Origin: Streptomyces sp. NBC_00162
GTDB lineage: Bacteria > Actinomycetota > Actinomycetes > Streptomycetales > Streptomycetaceae
DNA: 64,000 nt
Direction of reading: 5' to 3'
NCBI RefSeq assembly: GCF_024611995.1
Contig: NZ_CP102509.1
Span: forward strand, 5,642,001 to 5,706,000
The translations under genes were made by a program, and so were the position numbers. Position 1 is the stretch's first letter. The number at the start of each line of letters is the position of its first letter. Under the pieces are notes generated by a model. It searched no databases, had not been told where the DNA came from, and worked only from the letters and a program-made list of their open reading frames with translations. Shown here piece by piece: positions 1 to 8,515 of this stretch.

Positions 1-143
1 CGTGACGAGTGTGTGGCGGGCCTGTTGCGGCACCCATCAAACATCGTTTTGGCAGGTCACAGCCGGTTAGCTTCCGTTCTGTCGGGTCCGTAATCCGGAT
101 CCGGTGTCCGCTGACCGAAACACCTGACTCGGGGAGAACAACC

Positions 144-1631
144 GTGGGCGCCATCCGCCACCGCCGCCGGTCCATACCGGCCCTCGCCGCACTCGCGGCC
201 GCCGTCGCCGCCGCACCCGTCCTGCTCGCCGCCACTCCGGCGCAGGCCCACCCGCGCGAGGGCAGGCTCGCCAAGGAACTGGTGGAGGAGGTCACCGCCC
301 GCGGCGCCTACCGCCACCTGGCGAAGTTCCAGCAGATCGCCGACGCCAACGGCGGCAACCGCGCCACCGGCACGCCCGGCCACGCGGCCTCCGCCGCGTA
401 TGTGCACGACACCCTGAAGAAGGCCGGGTACCAGGTCTCGTACCAGGACTTCGACATCTACCAGGCGCACACGAAGACGGAGAAGACCACGGTGCTGGGT
501 ACGGAGGGCCGCGAGCTGGCCACCGCCGCCTTCACCTTCACCCCGTCCACCCCCGCGGGCGGCCTGAGCGCGCCGCTCGCCCTCGCACGGGTCGACGAGA
601 CCCCCGGCTGCACCGCGGACGACTACCCGGCCGGGGCCTTCACGGGCAAGATCGCCCTGGTCAAGCGCGGGGCCTGCACCTTCGTGGAGAAGCAGAAGGC
701 CGCCGCGGCAGCCGGTGCGCTCGGCGTCATCGTCTACAACCACAGCGGCACCACGCCGGTGCGCGGCGGGTTCTCCTCGCCCGCCGAGGGGGTCATCCCG
801 AGCGCGGGCATCACGCTCGCCGACGGCGAGGCGCTGACCGCGGCCGCCGGCCAGGGCGAGGTGCGGGTGCGCCTGGACCTGGACCAGGAGCACGTGAAGA
901 AGACCACCCGCAACGTGATCGCCGAGACCCGCGGGGGCCGCGCAGACCGCGTCGTCACGGTCGGCGCCCACCTGGACTCGGTCGCCGAGGGCCCGGGCAT
1001 CAACGACAACGGCTCCGGCTCGGCCGGTCTGCTGGAGGTCGCCCTCCGGCTGGCCGACGAGGGCGCCAACAACAAGGGCAAGGGCAAGCAGCCCGCCAAC
1101 AAGGTCCGCTTCGCCTGGTGGTCGGCGGAGGAACTGGGCCTGCTCGGCTCGGAGCACTACGTGGCGCAGCTGTCCGAGAAGCAGAAGAAGGACATCGCGC
1201 TCTACCTCAACTTCGACATGATCGCCTCGCCGAACCCGGCGCAGTTCGTCTACGACGGCGATGACTCGGACAAGACCGGAGCGGGCGCGGGCCCGGCCGG
1301 CTCGGCGCAGATCGAGGCGCTGATCAACGGCTTCCTCGACAAGAAGGGCAAGCCGCACGAGGGCAGCGACTTCGACGGCCGTTCCGACTACGGCCCGTTC
1401 ATCGCGAACGGGATCCCGGCGGGCGGCACCTTCACCGGCGCCGAGGGCATCAAGACCGCCGAGCAGGCCGCGCGGTACGGCGGCACGGCCGGGGCCCCGT
1501 ACGACCCGAACTACCACGGGGCGGGCGACGACCTGAAGAACCTGGACCTCAGGGTCTTCGACACCAACCTGGACGTCATCGCCCACGCGGTGGGCACGTA
1601 CGCCCAGGACCTGAGCTCGCTGAAGGGCTGA
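144..1631 (+). CDS. Secreted M28-family zinc aminopeptidase with PA domain
   Basis: Predicted extracellular metallopeptidase of 495 residues that would release N-terminal amino acids from peptides. The GTG at 144 is preferred because GGGGAGA lies just upstream and it opens a typical signal peptide (Arg-rich start, Ala/Leu core, cleavage after AQA near residue 35). A protease-associated (PA) domain spans roughly residues 130-235. The M28 catalytic core follows, with the expected metal and catalytic residues: His in GAHLDS (about 276), Asp in NDNGSG (about 289), the Glu pair in SAEELG (about 330), Asp in NFDMIAS and His in NYHGAGDD. The order matches the Streptomyces griseus aminopeptidase family, with an added PA domain. 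It is monocistronic and ends at a strong hairpin. An in-frame upstream extension to position 9 has no ribosome-binding site. Confidence 0.9.
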   Translation: MGAIRHRRRSIPALAALAAAVAAAPVLLAATPAQAHPREGRLAKELVEEVTARGAYRHLAKFQQIADANGGNRATGTPGHAASAAYVHDTLKKAGYQVSYQDFDIYQAHTKTEKTTVLGTEGRELATAAFTFTPSTPAGGLSAPLALARVDETPGCTADDYPAGAFTGKIALVKRGACTFVEKQKAAAAAGALGVIVYNHSGTTPVRGGFSSPAEGVIPSAGITLADGEALTAAAGQGEVRVRLDLDQEHVKKTTRNVIAETRGGRADRVVTVGAHLDSVAEGPGINDNGSGSAGLLEVALRLADEGANNKGKGKQPANKVRFAWWSAEELGLLGSEHYVAQLSEKQKKDIALYLNFDMIASPNPAQFVYDGDDSDKTGAGAGPAGSAQIEALINGFLDKKGKPHEGSDFDGRSDYGPFIANGIPAGGTFTGAEGIKTAEQAARYGGTAGAPYDPNYHGAGDDLKNLDLRVFDTNLDVIAHAVGTYAQDLSSLKG

Positions 1632-1640
1632 GGCAGCGCG

Positions 1641-1675
1641 AAGGGGCCGGTGCTCGAATCGAGCACCGGCCCCTT
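1641..1675. terminator. Bidirectional terminator between convergent peptidase genes
   Basis: A 17-bp inverted repeat (1641-1657 with 1659-1675) starting AAGGGGCCGGTGCTCGA lies between two convergent secreted-peptidase genes. It could serve both. Confidence 0.85.
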
Positions 1676-1720
1676 CTTCATGCGGTCACACCGTCACGCG
1701 GGTCACGCGGGTCACGTGCG

Positions 1721-4700
1721 TTACGGGAGGACCTTCTCGATCTGCACACTGCCGGTGCCGGCGGCGGTACCGCGGGCGTTGAGCAGCCGGACCTGGCCGA
1801 AGAACTGACGGCCCTCGGGGGCCGCGCTGCTGACCAGGACGTTCGCCGAGACCTGCGCGGTGGCGCCGTTGGCGAGGTTCACCGCGGTGGTCTCGTCGAC
1901 CTGGACGGAGCCCAGGGCGGTCGAGAAGTACACGTCGCGGTAGTCGTACGCGGTGGAGCCGGACGGGATCGCGTAGCCGAACACCTGGATGGTGTAGGTG
2001 CCCGCGGCCGGGTTGACCAGGCTCACGGCCTCCTCGGAGTCGCCGTCGGCGGAGGAGCCGACCTTGACGCCGTCCTTGAAGACGTCCAGGTCGAGGTCGG
2101 CGGCGGTGTCGGACACCTTGCCGATCGCGATGTCGAGGCGGGAGACGCCCTCGCCGATCGTGACCTCGGTGGTCTGGGTCTCACCGGCGGCGATGGTCGG
2201 CTTGGCGACCTTCGCGGAGCCGAGCGGGCCGCCCTGGAGCTTGCCGCCGGAGATGGCCGCGGCGTCGTTCTTGACGGACCACTGGACCGGGGCGGGGGTG
2301 CCCTGCTTCACCTCGGGCAGGACCTTGACCGCGGGGTCGAAGGCCGCGCCGAGCACGGAGACGTCCAGCTTGAACGGGTTGTCGAGCAGCGGCGACGTAC
2401 GGCGCGACTCGACCTCGATCTCCCAGACGCCCGGCTGCGGGTCGGCGTACGAGCGCAGGTCGGGGCGGCAGGTGTTCGCCGGGTTGTCGTAGTTCGGGTA
2501 GCACTGGGTCGTGGCGCTGTCCTCGACGCCCACACCGTACGGGTGGATCGAGATGAAGCGCGTCTGGCTGCCCGCCGCGAGACCGCCGAGGGCGACCTCG
2601 AGGGTCTTGGCGCCCGCCGGGACGGTCACGAAGTACGACTTGTGGCTGTTGCGCTGCACGGAGGAGGTGTCCGACAGCGTGAACGACGGCTTCGCCAGCG
2701 GGGTGGCGGCGACGACCGTGGTCAGGATCTGCTTGTCGATGCCCTCGGTGGTCTCGTCGTCCAGCTGCAGGATGCCGCTGTGGACGCCGCCCGACTTGGC
2801 GTTGGCCTCGACCTTGATGGTGACGGGCTTGTTCAGCGGCAGGGTGACGTAGTCGTAGCCGCCGATGACCTTGAAGGTGCCGTCGTTGTTGCGCCAGCTC
2901 AGGTTGTGCCGGGTGCCGTACTTGACGCCCGTGGTGCGGGTGACGACGACGTTGTAGACCTTCTTCTGGCCGACCTTGAGGCCGCCCTCGCGGTCGTAGA
3001 GGCCGGTGCCGGAGCCCGGGGTCTTCAGGAACTGGTCGATCGCGGTGTCGACCGGCGCCTGGACGGTGAACTCGTTGGCCTTCGCGTCGCGCTGGATGGA
3101 CTCCCACGCGTCGACGACGTTGATCAGGCCGGAGCCCTGGGCGTGCGCCGGGACGTCGTCGATCTTCTTCGCGGTGCTGGTGAGCGCCACGCGCAGGCCC
3201 GCCGGGGTCAGCTTGATGTTCTGCTGCTTGGCGGCCGAGATCAGCAGGGCGCTGGCGCCCGCCGCCTGCGGCGAGGACATCGAGGTGCCCTGGAGCATGC
3301 CGTAACCGGCCGGGAGGTTGTAGCCGGCCTCCTTCACCGGGGCGCCGGGCAGCCAGGTCTGGATGGTGTTGATGGATGCGCCGGGGGCGGTGATGGTCGG
3401 CGTGAACCCGCCGTCCTCACGCGGACCGCGCGAGGAGAAGGGGAACATGTTGTACTTCTTGGCCACGCCGGAGCCGTAGTTGGCGGCCCAGGTCTCCTTG
3501 GAGACCGCGGCACCCACGGAGATGACCTTGTCCGCGAGACCGGGGTCGCCGATGGTGTTGACGCCGGGACCTTCGTTGCCCGCCGAGATGACGAGCTGGA
3601 CACCGTAGGTGTCGATGAGGTTCTTGTAGAGCTCGGAACGCGCGTTGTTGCCGTCGTTCAGCGCCGGGAGGCCACCGATCGACATGTTGACGATGTCGAC
3701 GCCGCGGTTCACGACGAGGTCGATCATGCCCTCGGTCAGCGCGATGTTGGTGCAGCCGCCGGACCAGGAGCAGGCGCGCGAGGAGACGAGCTTCGCGCCG
3801 GGCGCCTCGCCGTTCATCTTGCCGCCGAAGAGGCTGTTGGCGGCGGTGATGCCGGCGACGTGCGTGCCGTGCTCGGACTCGATGATGCCGATGTTGACGA
3901 AGTCGGCCTTCTTGCCGACCCAGTCACCACCCAGCGGGTCCATCGGGACGTCCTTGCGGATCTCGATCACGAACGGGATGCGCTCGGCGACGTCGGTCGC
4001 CGGGTTGTCCGTGCCGAAGTAGCCGATCTGGTAGCCGTCCTTGTACGGCTTCATCGGCTCGTTGTTCGTGAAGTCGTTGTCCTGGTCGGTGTCGACGCGG
4101 ACGGTGCCGGCGGCGACGTCGTAGAGCATGCCGAACCGGTCGGTGGTGTCCCCGTCGCGGTTGACGTCGCCCTTCGCGTCACCGTTGGCGGTGATCGACT
4201 CGCTGAAACGGCTCCACTGGAAGCTGCCCTCGGGGGCCTTCCAGCTCGCCCCGCCCGCGGTGAAGCTGCCGCCGGCGGCGGTGACCGGGGTGATCTGGGC
4301 GCGCCAGGTGGCGTCGCCGTCGGTGATCGGGTCGGTCGCCGTCACCCAGTCGACGATCTTGCGCTCGCCGGTGGTGGTCTTCTGCAGGGCCGGGTGGCCG
4401 AGGTCGACGCCCGAGTCCATGATGCCGATGGTCACGCCACGGCCGTCGGCCTGCGGGTTCTTCGCGACGAAGTCCACCGCGCCGGTCTCGAAGGACGGGT
4501 TGTACGGGTTCTTCGCCGGGGTGTTCTTGTCCGGCGCCGCGTACGTCTCGGCCGCGGTCTTCTTGGCCGCACCCGATTCGCTGTGGGCGTCGGGGCGCGG
4601 GTCCGGCAGCTGGATCTCGTGCCGCAGGTCGATGCCGTGCACCGAGGACAGCTTGGCGGCCGCCTTCAGCGCGGCCTCCGCCTTGCCGGTGGGCAGGGTG

Positions 4701-5047
4701 GCGCGGACGTAGCCGAGCTTGTCGTACGTCCGGCCCACCGAGGCGCCCTGGACGGCGTCGAGCTGGTCGGCCACCTGCTTGGTCTCGCCGGGGGCGGTCG
4801 CGACCATGACGGTGACGGTCGCGTCACCCTTGGTCTTGGCCGCCTGGAGCAGCTCTGCGTCGGCCGAACCGAGCTTCTGGTCGGCGGACTTCACGGCCGC
4901 CTTGGCACCCGGGTTGTCGGTGCCGGTGGCCGCGAAGACGGGTACGGAGCCGGTGGCCGCGAGCGCGGCGACCAGGCCGGCCGCTGCCGCGACGCGCGCG
5001 GCGCGCCGTCTGGCCCCGGGTATGGAGCTGGGGGATTCGAGGGTCAT
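1721..5047 (-). CDS. Secreted S8 subtilisin-family serine protease
   Basis: Large exported subtilase of 1108 residues. The ATG at 5047 is chosen over the in-frame ATG at 5053 because CAGGG then sits six bases upstream. A signal peptide (Arg-rich then Ala/Leu-rich, ending near VFAA) precedes an inhibitor-like propeptide. The catalytic triad is intact: Asp in IMDSGVDLGHP (about residue 211), His in HGTHVAG (about 400) and Ser in GTSMSSPQAAG (about 590). The long insertion between Asp and His and about 500 residues of beta-rich C-terminal sequence are typical of large Streptomyces extracellular subtilases. The last 150 residues look like a PPC-type or fibronectin-like domain. It probably degrades extracellular protein; the substrate cannot be read from sequence. 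It is convergent with the M28 peptidase. Confidence 0.92.
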   Translation of the reverse strand: MTLESPSSIPGARRRAARVAAAAGLVAALAATGSVPVFAATGTDNPGAKAAVKSADQKLGSADAELLQAAKTKGDATVTVMVATAPGETKQVADQLDAVQGASVGRTYDKLGYVRATLPTGKAEAALKAAAKLSSVHGIDLRHEIQLPDPRPDAHSESGAAKKTAAETYAAPDKNTPAKNPYNPSFETGAVDFVAKNPQADGRGVTIGIMDSGVDLGHPALQKTTTGERKIVDWVTATDPITDGDATWRAQITPVTAAGGSFTAGGASWKAPEGSFQWSRFSESITANGDAKGDVNRDGDTTDRFGMLYDVAAGTVRVDTDQDNDFTNNEPMKPYKDGYQIGYFGTDNPATDVAERIPFVIEIRKDVPMDPLGGDWVGKKADFVNIGIIESEHGTHVAGITAANSLFGGKMNGEAPGAKLVSSRACSWSGGCTNIALTEGMIDLVVNRGVDIVNMSIGGLPALNDGNNARSELYKNLIDTYGVQLVISAGNEGPGVNTIGDPGLADKVISVGAAVSKETWAANYGSGVAKKYNMFPFSSRGPREDGGFTPTITAPGASINTIQTWLPGAPVKEAGYNLPAGYGMLQGTSMSSPQAAGASALLISAAKQQNIKLTPAGLRVALTSTAKKIDDVPAHAQGSGLINVVDAWESIQRDAKANEFTVQAPVDTAIDQFLKTPGSGTGLYDREGGLKVGQKKVYNVVVTRTTGVKYGTRHNLSWRNNDGTFKVIGGYDYVTLPLNKPVTIKVEANAKSGGVHSGILQLDDETTEGIDKQILTTVVAATPLAKPSFTLSDTSSVQRNSHKSYFVTVPAGAKTLEVALGGLAAGSQTRFISIHPYGVGVEDSATTQCYPNYDNPANTCRPDLRSYADPQPGVWEIEVESRRTSPLLDNPFKLDVSVLGAAFDPAVKVLPEVKQGTPAPVQWSVKNDAAAISGGKLQGGPLGSAKVAKPTIAAGETQTTEVTIGEGVSRLDIAIGKVSDTAADLDLDVFKDGVKVGSSADGDSEEAVSLVNPAAGTYTIQVFGYAIPSGSTAYDYRDVYFSTALGSVQVDETTAVNLANGATAQVSANVLVSSAAPEGRQFFGQVRLLNARGTAAGTGSVQIEKVLP

Positions 5048-5170
5048 CTGCATCCCTGGTCAGTGGAAGAAATGGTCCGGAATTCGGTGCCGGATGACCG
5101 GTCAGCTTTGCGCAAGAGCAAGGTCTTTGGGGAGAGTTGTTATTGACCGAGACCTGCCATGGCGGACTCT

Positions 5171-5257
5171 CGCCAGTGCGGAGCATGCGCCAGTGCGGCC
5201 GTACCAGAACAGACCGGGACGAACCAAAGGGCTGGAGAGTAGATTTGTAGACTCTCC
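5171..5257. repeat. Direct repeat and inverted repeat upstream of the subtilase
   Basis: The 272-bp spacer between the subtilase start and the CGNR gene holds two direct copies of CGCCAGTGCGG (5171-5181 and 5188-5198, 17 bp apart). It also holds an inverted repeat GGAGAGT/ACTCTCC (5234-5240 with 5251-5257, 10-base loop). The direct repeats sit where a regulator of the minus-strand subtilase promoter could bind. The inverted repeat may instead end the CGNR transcript. Confidence 0.4.
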
Positions 5258-5319
5258 GACGGCGCGTCAGGAGTGAGGCAGGGCTCGCCGCCGGATCAGG
5301 TGTGACAACTTTCGGGGTT

Positions 5320-5883
5320 TCAGCGCTCGCGCGTGCGCGCGTAATGACGAGAGGCCTTCGCCCGGTTTCCGCAGGCGGCCATCGAGCACCAGCGCCGGGT
5401 GCCGTTGCGCGAGACGTCGTGGAAGTGCAGGACGCAGGTCTCGGAGGCGCACTTGCGGATCCGGTCGGGCGCGGAGTCCAGCAGTTCCAGATAGTTCCGG
5501 GCGGCCGTCCAGGCCGGACCCCAGGTCCGGTCGTCGAACTCGGTCCGCTCGCCCGTGCCTTCGGCGGTCAGCGTGGGCCGGATCCGGCCGTGCTCCAGCA
5601 CCGCGTCGACCAGGGCCCGCGCGCTCTCGCGGGCCGGGTCGGCCACCGCGCGTGCCAGGGCCTCGCGGGCGGTCAGCAGGTGGACGAGGGTCGGGGCGTC
5701 CGCGCGGAAGCGGCCGGCCAGGCCGGTGCTCTCCAGCCAGACCGCGAGCCCCTCGATCCGGGTCAGCCCGGCGGCTCCCGCGAAGAGGTCGAGCGGTTCG
5801 CCGTCGCCGATCCAGCGGGTGTTCAGCAGGTCGAGCGCGACCGGCTCCCCGGTCAGGGGTCGTGGGTCCGCCGCCGCCGTCAT
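5320..5883 (-). CDS. CGNR zinc-finger / ABATE-domain transcriptional regulator
   Basis: A 187-residue protein with the N-terminal ABATE (DUF1470) region and a C-terminal CGNR zinc finger. The finger shows CASETC, then WCSMAACGNR and a basic tail (RAKASRHYARTRER). Members of this family are predicted DNA-binding regulators, often next to small enzymes. The gene is divergent from a VOC-fold protein and shares a 127-bp intergenic region that contains a perfect 8-bp-arm inverted repeat. Autoregulation and control of the neighbouring pair is inferred, not shown. Confidence 0.85.
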   Translation of the reverse strand: MTAAADPRPLTGEPVALDLLNTRWIGDGEPLDLFAGAAGLTRIEGLAVWLESTGLAGRFRADAPTLVHLLTAREALARAVADPARESARALVDAVLEHGRIRPTLTAEGTGERTEFDDRTWGPAWTAARNYLELLDSAPDRIRKCASETCVLHFHDVSRNGTRRWCSMAACGNRAKASRHYARTRER

Positions 5884-5953
5884 GTCCCCGAACCCTTCTC
5901 GCCGCCTTGCCGCTAACCCCTCAAGAGTACGTGACCGGTTGACGCCGTTCTGC

Positions 5954-5983
5954 CTAACCTTTAATCTCGATATAGAAGGTTAG
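5954..5983. promoter_or_regulatory. Candidate operator in the CGNR/VOC divergent region
   Basis: CTAACCTT (5954-5961) and AAGGTTAG (5976-5983) form a perfect inverted repeat around an AT-rich core containing TCGATATAG. It lies 27 bp before the VOC start and 70 bp before the CGNR start. The low GC of this stretch, against a GC-rich background, fits a promoter/operator. Confidence 0.6.
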
Positions 5984-6010
5984 AGAAAATCCTCTGGGGA
6001 AGGTACTGCC

Positions 6011-6469
6011 ATGACGACCGTCATCAGCAAGCTCCGCACGGGCCACGTGGGCCTGAACGTCACCGATCTGGACCGGTCGCTCGCCTTCTACCGGGACGCC
6101 CTCGGATTCCAGGTGCTGGGCGAGGGCAAGGAGGAAGGGCGCCGCTTCGCATTCCTCGGCCAGGACGGCGAGCTGGTCCTCACCCTGTGGCAGCAGGCCG
6201 ACGGCGCCTTCGCCCCGGCCTCGGCCGGACTGCACCACCTGGCGCTCTCGGCCGGCGCCATCGAGGAGGTACGGGCGTACGAGGAGCGGCTGCGGTCGCT
6301 GGGCGTGGAGTTCGCGTACGAGGGAGTCGTCGCCCACGGCGAGGGCGCGGCCTCCGGCGGCATCTTCTTCCACGACCCCGACGGCACCCGCCTGGAAATC
6401 TCCGTACCGACCGGCGCAGAGGGTGCTTCCGCCCCCACCGCGGGGGCGCCGACCTGCGGATTCTTCTAA
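6011..6469 (+). CDS. VOC-superfamily (glyoxalase/dioxygenase fold) protein
   Basis: A 152-residue single-domain vicinal-oxygen-chelate protein. The N-terminal GHVGLNVTDLDRSLAFYRDA segment and the C-terminal FFHDPDGTRLEI segment are characteristic. Candidate metal ligands are His in GHVGL, His in HHLAL and Glu in LEISV. Family members include glyoxalases, ring-cleavage dioxygenases and antibiotic-resistance proteins, so the substrate cannot be assigned. The stop codon overlaps the start of the next gene (TAATG), so the two are translationally coupled. Confidence 0.88.
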   Translation: MTTVISKLRTGHVGLNVTDLDRSLAFYRDALGFQVLGEGKEEGRRFAFLGQDGELVLTLWQQADGAFAPASAGLHHLALSAGAIEEVRAYEERLRSLGVEFAYEGVVAHGEGAASGGIFFHDPDGTRLEISVPTGAEGASAPTAGAPTCGFF

Positions 6470-7359
6470 TGAGCACGGGTGCGTACCACTGGGGTCCGCT
6501 GGCCGTGCAGGAACGGGTCGGCGTACGGGACCTGGCCGAGCACGTCGGCCGCTCGATCGGCACCGGCATCCGGGACGTCGCCGCGGCCTTCCTGGGCCTC
6601 CAGCCCCACCTGGTCGTCGGCGCCGCCGACGGCGCGGGGCGGATGTGGGCCTCGCTGCTCACCGGGGCGCCCGGATTCGTACGGGCCACCGGGCCGGACC
6701 GGATCACGGTCGCCGGCGGACTACCGGCGGGCGACCCGCTCGCCGAGGCGCTGGCCACCGCGGGCACCCGGGTCGGCACCATCGCGCTCGACCCGCGCAC
6801 CCGGCGCCGGATGAGGCTGAACGGAACCCTCGAGGTGACCGGGCGCGGGTTCGCCGTGCGGGCGGAGCAGGTGTTCGCCAACTGTCCGAAGTACCTGCAG
6901 CAGCGGCAGCCGCTGGACCTGGCCGCCGAGGGAGCCGGTGTCGTGCGGCGCGGGGACGCGCTCACCCCCGGCCAGGAGCGGGCCGTCCGCGCCGCCGACA
7001 CCTTCTTTGTCGCCACCACGGCGGAGGCGGACGGGGCCGACGCCAGCCACCGGGGCGGGCTCCCGGGCTTCGTGGAGGTGTCCTTGCCCGGGGAGCTGAG
7101 CTGGCCGGACTACGCGGGCAACGGCATGTTCCTCACCCTGGGGAACCTGACGGCCGATCCGCGGGCCGGACTGCTCTTCCCCGACTGGGAGAGCGGGGCG
7201 CTGCTCCAGCTCAGCGGCCGGGCGGAAACCGAGTTCGGGGCCGACGGGGAGCGGCGTGTCCGCTTCCACGTGGAGTCGGTGGTGGAGAGTCTGCATCCGG
7301 GGCGGCTGCGGTGGAGCGCCCCGGAGTACTCGCCTCACCTGGGGAGCACCACCAGATAG
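6469..7359 (+). CDS. Pyridoxamine 5'-phosphate oxidase-like FMN-binding protein
   Basis: A 296-residue protein of the split-barrel flavin-binding (PNPOx-like) fold. The start ATG overlaps the VOC stop. The segments FVATTAEADGADASHRGG and LTLGNLTADPRAGLLFPDWESG match the FMN-binding strands seen in the subgroup of PNPOx-like proteins that is not involved in vitamin B6 synthesis. An N-terminal region of about 130 residues precedes the barrel. Paired with the VOC protein under the CGNR regulator, it probably acts in oxidative or xenobiotic detoxification; that role is inferred. Its last 25 bp overlap the convergent next gene. Confidence 0.8.
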   Translation: MSTGAYHWGPLAVQERVGVRDLAEHVGRSIGTGIRDVAAAFLGLQPHLVVGAADGAGRMWASLLTGAPGFVRATGPDRITVAGGLPAGDPLAEALATAGTRVGTIALDPRTRRRMRLNGTLEVTGRGFAVRAEQVFANCPKYLQQRQPLDLAAEGAGVVRRGDALTPGQERAVRAADTFFVATTAEADGADASHRGGLPGFVEVSLPGELSWPDYAGNGMFLTLGNLTADPRAGLLFPDWESGALLQLSGRAETEFGADGERRVRFHVESVVESLHPGRLRWSAPEYSPHLGSTTR

Positions 7360-8297
7360 GAGGCGGGTTCGCGGTCGCCGGACGCCGTCAGGGCGGTCCT
7401 GATGACCGCGGCCTGCTGCTCGGGCCAGTCGCGGAGCTTGCGCGGGGTGATGTGGATGACGGTCACCCCGAGCCGCTCCAGGGTCTCCCGCTTGCGGACG
7501 CACTCGGACCACTGCTCGTCCTCGCCCTGGCGCGGGGCGCGGGTGTCGATCTCCAGGGCGACGGAGTGCTCGGGCCAGAACGCGTCGACCCCGCCGAGGT
7601 GGGGGCCGCCGGGCAGGCGCAGGTCCACGTTCCAGACGGGCTCGGGGAGGTCGTGGCCCCGTACGAGGTGGTAGAGCCGGTCCTCGGCCAAGGCGCGGCC
7701 CTCGGCGAGCAGCGATTCGACGGCGTCGACCACGTGCGGGCGGTTCAGCAGCCGGGCCACCGTCAGCTCCCGTACGACGGCGGCAGGTTCGCAGTGCCCG
7801 GCGCGGACCGCCTCGCTGAGCAGGCGGCGTACGGTGCCGGCGTCGGAGAGCTGGGCGACGGCGTCGGCCACGGCCCGCGCGACGGGCGCCACCGGCAGGC
7901 CGGTCACCTCCTGGGAACGCGGCGGGGTGTGCGAGCGGACGATGCGGACGTCGCCGGTGGAGCGCAGCCGCCGGGTCCCGGGCACCAGTACGTCGATGTG
8001 GGAGAGGACGAGCAGCGCGGGCGCGGAGCTGAACCGGTACAGCGCGAGCGCCGCCAGCCCGGTGATCATGGCCTCGCCGCTGCCGCGGCGGCCCGCGTAC
8101 AGCAGCGCGGCGTGCAGCCGCTCCTCGCTGGTCGCGGGCCCCGAGTGGAGCAGGAACACCCCGGGCAGGATCTGCTGCCAGGGCCGCTCGGCGGCGTCGG
8201 AGGCGGTGATGCCGTGCTCGCGCAGCTGGGCCAGGGTCAGCACGCGGGGGCGGGTGCCGGTGAGGTGGGCGAGGGGGAGGGGTGCGTTGTGGTTCAT
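7335..8297 (-). CDS. AbiEi-like N-terminal domain with DUF559-like C-terminal nuclease fold
   Basis: A 320-residue protein. The N-terminal part (LTLAQLREHGIT...LLHSGP...LHAALLYAG) resembles the winged-helix region of AbiEi-type antitoxin proteins. The C-terminal part (GVDAFWPEHSVALEID followed by KRETLERLGVTVIHIT) resembles the DUF559 branch of the PD-(D/E)XK nuclease superfamily. Such proteins are common in actinobacteria, usually without an AbiEii toxin partner, and none is present here. Function is unknown. The start at 8297 has GAGGGA upstream. Confidence 0.65.
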   Translation of the reverse strand: MNHNAPLPLAHLTGTRPRVLTLAQLREHGITASDAAERPWQQILPGVFLLHSGPATSEERLHAALLYAGRRGSGEAMITGLAALALYRFSSAPALLVLSHIDVLVPGTRRLRSTGDVRIVRSHTPPRSQEVTGLPVAPVARAVADAVAQLSDAGTVRRLLSEAVRAGHCEPAAVVRELTVARLLNRPHVVDAVESLLAEGRALAEDRLYHLVRGHDLPEPVWNVDLRLPGGPHLGGVDAFWPEHSVALEIDTRAPRQGEDEQWSECVRKRETLERLGVTVIHITPRKLRDWPEQQAAVIRTALTASGDREPASYLVVLPR

Positions 8298-8423
8298 GAC
8301 GCGGTGATTCCCTCAGGCCATGGCCTCGCTAACCCCTGTTACACGCCCGTCGGCAAATCGGGACAAGCCGGGGCTAAAGTACGGGCGTTCGACTGCCGAT
8401 GGGGTGCGCCGCTGAACAGGCTC

Positions 8424-8500
8424 GGCGGGGCTGGATTGCCCGGAGGGCAATTCCAGCCCCGCCGGCGTTTGAGGCGCGGGGTCCTGGGGCGGAGCCCCAG
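8424..8500. terminator. Double-hairpin element downstream of pepN
   Basis: Two adjacent hairpins. One pairs 8424-8441 with 8445-8463 (arm GGCGGGGCTGGATTGCCC). The other is CTGGGGC-GGA-GCCCCAG at 8484-8500. Between them is a linker reading GGCGTTTGAGGCGCGGGG. It directly follows the minus-strand pepN stop, so it should terminate that transcript. From memory the composite resembles a dispersed intergenic Streptomyces element. Confidence 0.75.
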
Positions 8501-8515
8501 CAGCGGCGCCGCGGG

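Noticed and set aside
57..1586. Long open frame (about 509 codons) antisense to the M28 peptidase
   Set aside because: It is an expected by-product of high third-position GC; its composition (Val/Arg/Asp/Gly-rich) has no domain features and the plus-strand frame has a signal peptide and catalytic motifs.
1693..1711. Two tandem GTCACGCGG units beside the subtilase stop
   Set aside because: Only two copies of 9 bp; too short to separate from chance in GC-rich DNA.
2543..5146. 867-codon open frame antisense to the subtilase
   Set aside because: Low-complexity Asp/Val/Arg/Gly sequence typical of antisense frames; the subtilase triad is on the other strand.
8315..8326. 12-bp palindrome AGGCCATGGCCT upstream of the AbiEi-like gene
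   Set aside because: Composed of common GC-rich tetramers and not placed near recognisable promoter hexamers.
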